From Spirochaetes bacterium RBG_16_49_21 (lineage in GTDB: Bacteria > Spirochaetota > UBA4802 > UBA5550): 36,585 nucleotides of DNA. The stretch spans positions 16,666-53,250 of the forward strand of contig MIBJ01000023.1 in assembly GCA_001829495.1 (NCBI GenBank), in the 5' to 3' direction. The position numbers and the translations under genes were made by a program. Below, one piece after another: positions 16,956-23,608 of the stretch (position 1 is its first letter; every line of letters begins with the position of its first letter). The notes under the pieces were generated by a model. That model saw nothing but the letters and a program-made list of their open reading frames with translations, searched no databases and was not told the origin of the DNA.

Positions 16956-17135
16956 GACCTCACCCGCGCTCCGCGCCCCCTCTCCTTTATTCATTTCTTA
17001 ATGGGAGAGGCCGGCTTCCGCCCTCCTGGCTCCGCCGGGAGCGAACAGGAGGTTCGCCTGCAAGCATGAACCAGGAGGGTTCAATAAAGCTTGCCATTGG
17101 GACATCCTGTCCGGCAGGTGCCGGGGGGTGAGGTC
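16956..17135. repeat. Composite dispersed element, copy R2
   Basis: Bounded by GACCTCACCC (from 16956) and GGGTGAGGTC (to 17135). The left 55 bp are, in reverse complement, nearly identical to parts of R3. Bases 16976-17010 match 20835-20869 at 34 of 35 positions, and 16956-16975 match 20957-20976 at 19 of 20. The right part holds a different inverted repeat (CCCTCCTGG 17021-17029 / CCAGGAGGG 17071-17079). It separates the permease genes from the LolA-like gene. Confidence 0.8.
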
Positions 17136-17185
17136 GCGGGTGAGGGTTGAGAGGCTTTTTAGATTGAAGCGCAGAGGAATACTAA

Positions 17186-17953
17186 ATGAGATTAATTAAA
17201 ATTTTTTTTACAACAATTTTGTTGTTTATCTGCCTCACAGCCGGGGCGGCGCCCAAGGTCAGCGAAATCGTTAAAAAAATGGACTACCTTTACGAGCAGA
17301 TCGGCGATATCTCGGTAAGGGTGTCGATTGTTCAGAACAAGGCGCGGCAGGGGGTGAAGAACTTCGGATTTCTCTATTTCAGGCGGGACAAAACCGATGA
17401 ATTTCTGATCGTCGCCTTTGCTCCGGACACGGAAAAAGGAAACGGGTACCTGCGCGTGGGTGAGAATTTTTGGATGTACCGCCAGAACACCCGCACGTTC
17501 CAGCACATAAGCCGCGACGAGAGCATCTTGGGGACAAATGCGAAGGGCGGTGATTTTGAAAAGAGGAAGCTTTCCGACCTGTATAAGCCGTTCACTGATT
17601 CGGGAGGATCCGAGATCATTGCAGAGGAGATGCTCGGCAAACGGGAGGTATATAAGTTCACCCTCATAGCCAAGGTCAATGACGTGACCTATCCCAAGCA
17701 GGTGTACTGGGTGCAGAAGGAGAATTATCTCACCCTCAAGATGCAGTCGTATTCCCTGTCGGACACCCTGATGCAGACCGCCTATTTCCCCAAGTGGACC
17801 CAGATTGAGGGCAAATATATCTGGATACAGGCCATCTTCATAGACGAGTTTGAGAAGGGAAACAAGAGCATCGTGGATCTTTCCGGAATATCGACCAAAC
17901 AGCTCGATCCGAAGATATTCACCAAGGCATATCTTGAAAATTTAAGCAAGTAG
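17186..17953 (+). CDS. LolA-like periplasmic outer-membrane lipoprotein-sorting protein
   Basis: A signal peptide (MRLIKIFFTTILLFICLTAGA, cleavage near residue 22) precedes a mature chain opening KVSEIVKKMDYLY. It then runs through beta-strand-rich stretches such as FGFLYFRRDKTDEFLIVAF, YLRVGENFWMYRQNTRTFQH and YKFTLIAKVNDVTYPKQVYW. This is the LolA-like fold of the outer membrane lipoprotein-sorting family (COG2834/PF17131 type). The domain is an open barrel that carries a lipid or acyl chain across the periplasm. AGAGG lies 8 nt before ATG 17186. Placement after LolD- and LolC/E-like genes supports a carrier role, and the barrel gene that follows could be its acceptor. The exact cargo is unknown. 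Confidence 0.85.
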   Translation: MRLIKIFFTTILLFICLTAGAAPKVSEIVKKMDYLYEQIGDISVRVSIVQNKARQGVKNFGFLYFRRDKTDEFLIVAFAPDTEKGNGYLRVGENFWMYRQNTRTFQHISRDESILGTNAKGGDFEKRKLSDLYKPFTDSGGSEIIAEEMLGKREVYKFTLIAKVNDVTYPKQVYWVQKENYLTLKMQSYSLSDTLMQTAYFPKWTQIEGKYIWIQAIFIDEFEKGNKSIVDLSGISTKQLDPKIFTKAYLENLSK

Positions 17954-17962
17954 CGTGTTGTT

Positions 17963-19513
17963 ATGAAATCATGTAAGATTCGGATGTTTTTATTAATGTT
18001 CGCAAGCGCAGGCATAGTTATTTCACTCGCCTATGCCGGCGATCTGCTATTTGCGGAAATCGATAAGTCAAAGACTACCGATAAGACTCTCTCTGAAGAA
18101 GAGATATTTAAGGAAGATACTGTTACCCCAAGCGATAAAATTAAAGATGATGCCCTGTCCGCCGCGATTGAAAAAAAATCCCTCACCTTCAACGGATTCT
18201 TAAACAGCAGAACCAGCGTGAAATATAAAAGGAGCAGCATTCTCAGGGATATCGATCTGATCGATACCAGTAATTTTTTATCGTATTTCCAGAGCAATTA
18301 CCAGCTTGACGCGCGCCTCATAAAAGGGATCCGCGGGTACGTGAATGTGTCCGCCGACTATTATCCCACGGGCCTGCTTCAATCAAGCACGCAGCAGAGC
18401 GCGCTCCAGTATCCTTTTCTGGGGACCTTCAGCTATCTTATAAATAACAACCCGAATGTTCCCGTGTCGTTCCTCGGAATTCCCGCGTATTTCATAAAAA
18501 GGGACGTCCTGGTTCTGGAAAAGATCAACGCCGCGTTTTCGATCAACGAGATATTTCTGGACGCCAATATCGCAAAAGCGGTCTATTTCCGCGTCGGTAA
18601 GCAGGTGCTGAAATGGGGCGTAGGGTACTTATGGACCCCGATCGACCTTATCAACATCGAAAAAAAAGACATTCTTAACTGGTCCCAGGTGAGGCAGGGC
18701 ACCTACGGGCTCAAGATGCATATTCCGTTCGGGACCGCGGCAAACATATATTCCTTTGTGAATTTCAACAAGGCGAAAAACCTGAGCGACATCAGCATGG
18801 CGAACAAGCTCGAGGTGCTTTTTGTGTATACCGAAATGGCCTTGTCCGTTTTGCTGAAGAAGAAAAACGTGCCCGTGTACGGTTTCGATTTCACCTCGCG
18901 GGTTCTCTCGATTGATATCCACGGAGAGGCGAGCGTCTCGTATGGAGACAACAACCGGAGGCTCAGCGTTTTCCCCTGGTATCTCTCGGGCGGCACCCTG
19001 GGAGTCCCCGTGGATCTTCTCTACTATGTGACCCAGTTTCCCGGCAGAACCTCGATTATGGATTACCGGGTGCACGGTAAATGGATTCCGCAGGCGAGCT
19101 TCGGATTCGGCAGGGGTTTTGAGGTGAAGGATATAAAAGACAGGATACGGTTGGATTTCGAGGCATTTTATAATCATGCGGGGTATAGCAGGAATGTTTT
19201 CGAGAAGGATCCGTATACCGTTGCCTATTTTTTATCCCACAATCTATATACTCCCAATTATTACGGCAAATATTACGCCGGCGCATTCATAACCATCTCG
19301 CAGATGCTCGTGGAAGAGCTCTCCGCAGCGATAAACTGCATTGTAAACATACAGGATCAGTCTTCGATTGTATCCGGCATGCTGACATACTCTCCATTAT
19401 ACGATCTGTACCTGAACCTGACGGTGAGCGGATTTATCGGCAAACAGAACAGGGAGTATACCGCGTTCGGCAACTATGGTACGGCCGAATTTTCCGTAAA
19501 GATCGTTTTTTAG
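17963..19513 (+). CDS. Predicted outer-membrane beta-barrel protein
   Basis: I do not recognise a named family. It has an N-terminal signal sequence (MKSCKIRMFLLMFASAGIVI...YAG) and then a charged stretch of about 60 residues. The rest is rich in alternating aromatic/hydrophobic strands (e.g. AKAVYFRVGKQVLKWGVGYL, IRLDFEAFYNHAGY, LYLNLTVSGFIGK) and ends in Phe (SVKIVF), a common C-terminal signal for barrel insertion by BamA. No plug domain or TonB box is visible. Its length (516) suits a barrel of roughly 16-18 strands. It begins 9 bp after the LolA-like gene and has no clear ribosome site, so coupling is likely. It may be the outer-membrane partner of the ABC/LolA-like system, by analogy with DUF1302 barrels that pair with DUF1329 LolA-like proteins. 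Confidence 0.7.
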   Translation: MKSCKIRMFLLMFASAGIVISLAYAGDLLFAEIDKSKTTDKTLSEEEIFKEDTVTPSDKIKDDALSAAIEKKSLTFNGFLNSRTSVKYKRSSILRDIDLIDTSNFLSYFQSNYQLDARLIKGIRGYVNVSADYYPTGLLQSSTQQSALQYPFLGTFSYLINNNPNVPVSFLGIPAYFIKRDVLVLEKINAAFSINEIFLDANIAKAVYFRVGKQVLKWGVGYLWTPIDLINIEKKDILNWSQVRQGTYGLKMHIPFGTAANIYSFVNFNKAKNLSDISMANKLEVLFVYTEMALSVLLKKKNVPVYGFDFTSRVLSIDIHGEASVSYGDNNRRLSVFPWYLSGGTLGVPVDLLYYVTQFPGRTSIMDYRVHGKWIPQASFGFGRGFEVKDIKDRIRLDFEAFYNHAGYSRNVFEKDPYTVAYFLSHNLYTPNYYGKYYAGAFITISQMLVEELSAAINCIVNIQDQSSIVSGMLTYSPLYDLYLNLTVSGFIGKQNREYTAFGNYGTAEFSVKIVF

Positions 19514-19554
19514 AGCAGCAGACCTCCTTGAAGAAAGCACCGCCAACGCAGAAC

Positions 19555-20847
19555 ATGCAGGATGCAAACAGGCAGGGGATCTACTATGGGTGGTATATCG
19601 TGCTGGCGGCATTTGTCGGCAATTTTATGGGCGTCGGCACCAGCTTTTATATATTCAACGCCTTTATCGAACCGTTATGTAAATTGAGGGGGTGGACGAG
19701 GACCGAGCTGAATATCGCACCGATGCTCGGCTATATCGTCAATCTCTTCTGCATCCTGGCGTACGGAACCCTGGTGTCCCGGGTCGGCCCCCGGATCCTG
19801 ATGACCCTGGGCTCGCTGATCTCGGCCGTATCGTTTTTAATGCTCGGCGTATCCTCAAGCCTCTGGATGTTTTACCTCTTCTTCATGCTCCTTTTCACCG
19901 GCATAGCCGGCATGAGCGGAATCGTTACCGCCACTGCGGTCAACAACTGGTTTGTTCTTAAGCGGGGCAATGCGCTAGGGCTCGCAACCACGGGGGTGTC
20001 GCTTTCCGGCGTGATACTGCCGATCCTTGCCCTTGCGGTAATGGAACGGAGCGGCTTATTTGACGCGTTTGTCTGGATAAGCATAGCCATGTGCCTGGTG
20101 GCTCCGTTGTCATGGCTTACGGTTAAAACCAGGCCTGAAGACTGCGGGCTTCTGCCCGACGGCGCACGACACGAGGGCAGCGTCGTTTATGATGAAGAGG
20201 TGTTCCGCAACGGCGGCGATGCATCGGGCGCTGCCGGCCGGCCCGCGCATTGGACGCTGCCCATGGTGGTCAGGAGCCAGGCCTTCTGGAAGATTGGATT
20301 TTCCTACGGCTTAAGCATGATCTCCGTGGTGGGAGTGATGTTCCAGCTCAAGCCGAGATTCAGCGATGTCGGATTCGACGGAAAAACCGCCATGAACCTG
20401 ATGGCTGCGACCGCCCTGGTCGGCACAGCAGGCAAATACGTATGGGCGCTCCTATGCGATAAATTTTCTCCCCGGAAGGTTTCCACCCTGCTCATTTTCT
20501 TCAACGCCGCAGGACTCGGCTTGCTCTTGATACCGGGCTCCATTGCCGCCGTCGTTCTCTTCATACTGATTTACGGCTTTGCTATGGGAGGGGTGGTGTC
20601 CACGCAGCCGGTTATAATAGCCGATTATTTCGGCAGGGAGGCGTATCCCACGGTCGCGCGGTATATCGGGGTGATTGTAGGGATCAACTGCATCAGTTAT
20701 CCGATCATGGGCAGGAGCTTCGATATAACCGGATCTTATGATACGGCATATCTTATATTCATTGTGCTGAATCTCGTTGCCGTGCTCTTGATGGCTTCGC
20801 TGAAGAAACCTTCTCTGACCTCACCCCCCGGCCCCCTCTCCCATTAA
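19555..20847 (+). CDS. Major facilitator superfamily transporter (oxalate/formate-monocarboxylate-like)
   Basis: Twelve hydrophobic segments are apparent. The opening YYGWYIVLAAFVGNFMGVG, the RGWTRTELN loop, the GPRILMTLG motif-A region, and NNWFVLKRGNALGLATTGVS in helices 4-5 match the OFA/monocarboxylate-porter branch. A hydrophilic middle loop of about 50 residues (VKTRPEDCGLLPDGARHEG...) divides the halves. I start at ATG 19555; an in-frame TTG at 19528 would add nine residues, and neither has a good ribosome site. The last ten codons (LTSPPGPLSH) and the TAA come from repeat R3, so the native C-terminus was probably replaced when the element inserted. It follows the barrel gene by about 40 bp and may belong to the same operon. 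The substrate is not predictable. Confidence 0.85.
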   Translation: MQDANRQGIYYGWYIVLAAFVGNFMGVGTSFYIFNAFIEPLCKLRGWTRTELNIAPMLGYIVNLFCILAYGTLVSRVGPRILMTLGSLISAVSFLMLGVSSSLWMFYLFFMLLFTGIAGMSGIVTATAVNNWFVLKRGNALGLATTGVSLSGVILPILALAVMERSGLFDAFVWISIAMCLVAPLSWLTVKTRPEDCGLLPDGARHEGSVVYDEEVFRNGGDASGAAGRPAHWTLPMVVRSQAFWKIGFSYGLSMISVVGVMFQLKPRFSDVGFDGKTAMNLMAATALVGTAGKYVWALLCDKFSPRKVSTLLIFFNAAGLGLLLIPGSIAAVVLFILIYGFAMGGVVSTQPVIIADYFGREAYPTVARYIGVIVGINCISYPIMGRSFDITGSYDTAYLIFIVLNLVAVLLMASLKKPSLTSPPGPLSH

Positions 20848-20976
20848 GAAATGAAAAAAGGAGAGGGGGAGTTTAAGGATGAAGCTTAATGTCGCGGAAC
20901 CCCTCTCCCCCTTGAAGGCGGGGATGCGCATCCCCGCCTTCAAGGGGGAGAGGGTGCGCGGAGCGCGGGTGAGGGC
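20816..20976. repeat. Twin-hairpin dispersed element, copy R3, with nested 54-bp palindrome
   Basis: Starts TGACCTCACCCC and ends GGGTGAGG. Hairpin A has 10-bp arms (20832-20841 / 20860-20869). Hairpin B is one uninterrupted perfect palindrome of 54 bp (20901-20954, centre 20927/20928), whose inner 30 bp equal the copy inside the PKS gene at 61-90. It sits between the convergent MFS and kinase genes, overlapping the end of the former, and could act as a bidirectional terminator. Confidence 0.88.
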
Positions 20977-20984
20977 ATGGATGA

Positions 20985-22844
20985 TTAATTTCCCGGCTTC
21001 TTCCGCAGCCGCAGCCGTACCGATACGTTCACGACGTTCTGGTCCCTTCCCGCAAAGAGCTTGATCTGATTCGATATATAGTCCGGGTGGGTGAACAGAA
21101 AATCGTACCGCCTTCCGTTGAGGAGGTATTCCTGGTTTTTCTTGTTGTTGGCGTAATTCTTTTCCCAGCTTATCCAGTACCAGGGCGTGCCCCCGAAAAG
21201 GAAAATCTTGACGCCGTCGATTTTTTTCTGCGTGGCCTCGTCAATGACGTCGAAAACGAAGGACACGCTCCGCTGGGGCGTCGCCCGGTGCAGGGTCTCT
21301 ACGACCAGCGGATCATCCCGCTCTTCCAGGCTCCGGAGATCGAAGTGGGTCCAATAGGATTGGTTGTTGAGGGTTATTTTCAAAAAATATCGTCCCGCCT
21401 CGCGATAAACGACCGGGCTGGAAAAAACAAGATAAGGCTCGAGCTCCCGGTGTTCGCCGAAGTCAACGAAAAAATCGTTCGCCGTCAGCTTGATGTAGTT
21501 TTCAGGCTGAAGGATTATTTCCTCGCTTGCGATATCGTACACGATGCCGCGCTTCAGTTCCTGCCGCGTCAGTACCGCGCGGATCTGGAAGTTATAAATC
21601 ATGTCCTTATAATTGTCGTCGATGTATTTATATAGTTTTTCTTTCACTGCCGTAACCGTTTTCTCGTAATTGGCCAGGTAGAGCTTTTTATCGGGAAGCT
21701 TTAACCGGGGGTAGGGGATTATCGTCCGGGGGATGGGAATGATGTAGCGGATCTCCATTTTTCCCATCCTATCGTTCATGAAGAGCGAGTAGTAGACCGG
21801 CGTCGCCAGCAGGACATAGGACGCGACCGCGATGACGATGGTGCATGAAGATATGATAAGGGCATAGCGCCTCGTGCGGGATTCCTTAAACGATCCCCAA
21901 AAGGAAGAATAGACCGGCCGCGCGCAGCTTATTGAAGGAGAGAATTTTCCGGAGTACACGTAGTGGTGAATGTTTTCCTTTACATCGGCAAGCGAGAGTT
22001 TTTTTACGTAACGCTCCAGTTTTTTCTGCGCGAGTGTGATGTTTTTATAGCGCTTGCGCGGGTCATAGCGCAGGCACTTTTTGATTACGGATTTTATCGC
22101 TGCCGGGATATCATCTGCTGCGAAATTAAGGGACTCCTTTTTCAACCGCGCCGCCATTGATTCGGCAGTGAGGGAGCGGCCGAAGGGAGGCTCCCCGGCC
22201 ATCATTTCAAAAAAGATAATCCCCATTGAGTAGACATCGGACAGGGGCGTGGTCTCTTTTGCGTCCGTAAGCTGCTCCGGGGACATGTAGGCCGGCGTGC
22301 CGATGATTACGCCTTCTTTGGTCACCTCCCTCTGGGTGCATTCGCCGTCTAATATTTCCTCGCATGATGCAATCCCGAAATCAATGATCTTTACCTCGCC
22401 CGACTTTGCTATGAGTATGTTCCGCGGTTTAAGGTCGCGGTGGATCACGTTTTTCGAATGAGCATAGGTGAGTCCCTTGACGATCTCATTGAATATCAGG
22501 ATCGCGGCAAGGGGTTTGAGCTTTTTTTTCTTAGCGATCACGTCCGCCAGGGTGACGCCGTCGATATACTCCATGACGATGTATTTTTTGCCGCTTTCGA
22601 TGAAGTAGTCGTACACCGATACGATATTGTCGTGGCGCAGCGTCATGAGGATCTTGGCTTCACGCTCGAAGCGCTCTCCCATCTCTTTCCCTTTTATGGA
22701 GAGCTCCTTTATAATTACGTTATTTTTAAGGCCCGGATGAACGGCTTTGTAAACTACGCCCATTCCTCCGATACCTATTTCCTTGAGTATCTTATAGTCT
22801 TTTATCTCGTTGAGCATAGGGTAACTATGCTTGAGATTTTTCAT
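20985..22844 (-). CDS. Transmembrane Ser/Thr protein kinase with C-terminal extracytoplasmic domain
   Basis: Hanks-type (eukaryotic-like) kinase. Glycine loop GIGGMGVVYKAV near residue 21, HRDLKPRNILIAKSGEVKII with catalytic Asp near 134, DFGIAS, and GTPAYMSPEQL; the kinase fold ends near 290. A single membrane helix (YALIISSCTIVIAVASYVLL near 324-345) leads to about 270 residues outside the cytoplasm, rich in beta-strand-like sequence, with no PASTA repeats. I place the start at the ATG complementary to 22842-22844. The longer frame would add residues encoded by the half-repeat at 22881-22905. The gene is divergent from an FHA protein, a frequent partner that binds phosphothreonine. Its signal and targets are unknown. 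Confidence 0.9.
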   Translation of the reverse strand: MKNLKHSYPMLNEIKDYKILKEIGIGGMGVVYKAVHPGLKNNVIIKELSIKGKEMGERFEREAKILMTLRHDNIVSVYDYFIESGKKYIVMEYIDGVTLADVIAKKKKLKPLAAILIFNEIVKGLTYAHSKNVIHRDLKPRNILIAKSGEVKIIDFGIASCEEILDGECTQREVTKEGVIIGTPAYMSPEQLTDAKETTPLSDVYSMGIIFFEMMAGEPPFGRSLTAESMAARLKKESLNFAADDIPAAIKSVIKKCLRYDPRKRYKNITLAQKKLERYVKKLSLADVKENIHHYVYSGKFSPSISCARPVYSSFWGSFKESRTRRYALIISSCTIVIAVASYVLLATPVYYSLFMNDRMGKMEIRYIIPIPRTIIPYPRLKLPDKKLYLANYEKTVTAVKEKLYKYIDDNYKDMIYNFQIRAVLTRQELKRGIVYDIASEEIILQPENYIKLTANDFFVDFGEHRELEPYLVFSSPVVYREAGRYFLKITLNNQSYWTHFDLRSLEERDDPLVVETLHRATPQRSVSFVFDVIDEATQKKIDGVKIFLFGGTPWYWISWEKNYANNKKNQEYLLNGRRYDFLFTHPDYISNQIKLFAGRDQNVVNVSVRLRLRKKPGN

Positions 22845-22880
22845 CTCGGTCAAGTAAAAAATCAGTTTACTCCCTCCCCT

Positions 22881-22905
22881 TGACCTCACCCCCTGCCCCC
22901 TCTCC
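22881..22905. repeat. Half copy of the dispersed element (R5)
   Basis: TGACCTCACCCCCTG followed by CCCCCTCTCC matches the left end and the first hairpin arm of R3. The complementary arm and right end are missing. It lies in the 131-bp gap between the divergent kinase and FHA genes. Confidence 0.7.
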
Positions 22906-22975
22906 AAAAATGATTGACTTAAAGCAGCGGAAGGCTTATTTTATCATCCAGGAGCAGAATTTCAGGAGTAGAACC

Positions 22976-23320
22976 ATGATAGATAAAACTGTTTACAAGC
23001 GCGACGACAAGGGGAAAAAGCTGGCCCAGCAGGAAACCGGCGACGTGAAAAAGGTGAGGTTCAAGGAGCGCGATATTGAGCTCGAGAAGATCATCACCAT
23101 AGGCAGGGACGCAATGAACAGCATCGTCATCTCGGACGACCCGCTCGTTTCCCGCCAGCATGCGATAATAGAAAAAGAGGGCGCCGGTTATTATGTCATG
23201 GACAAGAACAGTACCAACGGCACCTACGTGAACAATAATCCCCTGAAAAAAGACGCCCGGCACGAGCTCAAGCCCGGCGACGTTATTACCATAGGCAAAA
23301 CCAAGCTGCAGATATTGTGA
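22976..23320 (+). CDS. FHA-domain protein
   Basis: A single forkhead-associated domain, which binds phosphothreonine peptides, preceded by about 30 charged residues. Conserved positions: Gly43-Arg44 (TIGRDAMNSI), Ser59-x-x-His62 (SRQH) and Asn81-Gly82 (STNGTYV). The start ATG 22976 is preceded by AGGAG (22964-22968) at 7 nt. A longer in-frame extension reaches into the half repeat and is unlikely to be translated. The 114-residue protein has no membrane segment and should be cytoplasmic. Being divergent from the Ser/Thr kinase at 20985-22844, it is the obvious candidate reader or substrate of that kinase. Nothing indicates the downstream output. Confidence 0.92.
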   Translation: MIDKTVYKRDDKGKKLAQQETGDVKKVRFKERDIELEKIITIGRDAMNSIVISDDPLVSRQHAIIEKEGAGYYVMDKNSTNGTYVNNNPLKKDARHELKPGDVITIGKTKLQIL

Positions 23321-23340
23321 GGAATTAATACCGTCTGCTT

Positions 23341-23388
23341 TTAACAAAATTTTAACGCAAACGCCTCAAAATTTAACCCGCATCTAAC
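23341..23388 (+). promoter_or_regulatory. 11-bp-phased TTAAC direct repeats upstream of kdpA; candidate KdpE site
   Basis: TTAAC at 23341-23345, 23352-23356 and 23373-23377, then CTAAC at 23384-23388: spacings of 11, 21 and 11 bp, i.e. the same face of the helix. OmpR/PhoB-family regulators, which include KdpE, bind direct repeats with about 11-bp period. An AT-rich -10-like TATATT lies at 23443-23448, with no good -35. Confidence 0.5.
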
Positions 23389-23487
23389 CGGTTTCCAGGG
23401 TAGTTTAATCATTTCCCAATGTGCAATTATCCGCGCGATTATTATATTACTCAGATTAGAGGCTGTCTGAAAATATCTCCGTGAGAG

Positions 23488-23597
23488 TGACCTCATCCCC
23501 CCTGTCCCCCCTTCTCCTTAATAAGAGAAGGGGGGCGGATAAGGTTTATAGCTACCCCCCTCTCCAATTTGGAGAGGGGGGGAGGGGGGGGAGGTCA
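23488..23597. repeat. Twin-hairpin dispersed element, copy R4
   Basis: 110 bp from TGACCTCATCCCCCC to GGAGGTCA. Hairpin A (CCCCCCTTCTC / GAGAAGGGGGG) and hairpin B (CCCCCCTCTCCAA / TTGGAGAGGGGGG) closely match R1 at 3471-3581, in the same orientation. It lies in the kdp leader and ends 11 bp before the kdpA start codon, just upstream of its ribosome site. Confidence 0.87.
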
Positions 23598-23608
23598 AGG
23601 GAGGTTAT

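Noticed and set aside
22845..22907. 21-residue N-terminal extension of the Ser/Thr kinase
   Set aside because: Its beginning is encoded by the half repeat; the ATG at 22844 sits at the natural kinase N-terminus.
3471..23597. CRISPR array made of the regularly shaped repeats
   Set aside because: Copies are kilobases apart, palindromic and lack unit-length spacers; no cas genes are present.
23321..23608. kdpF gene or c-di-AMP riboswitch upstream of kdpA
   Set aside because: No small hydrophobic ORF and no structure resembling that riboswitch; the leader holds only the TTAAC repeats and R4.
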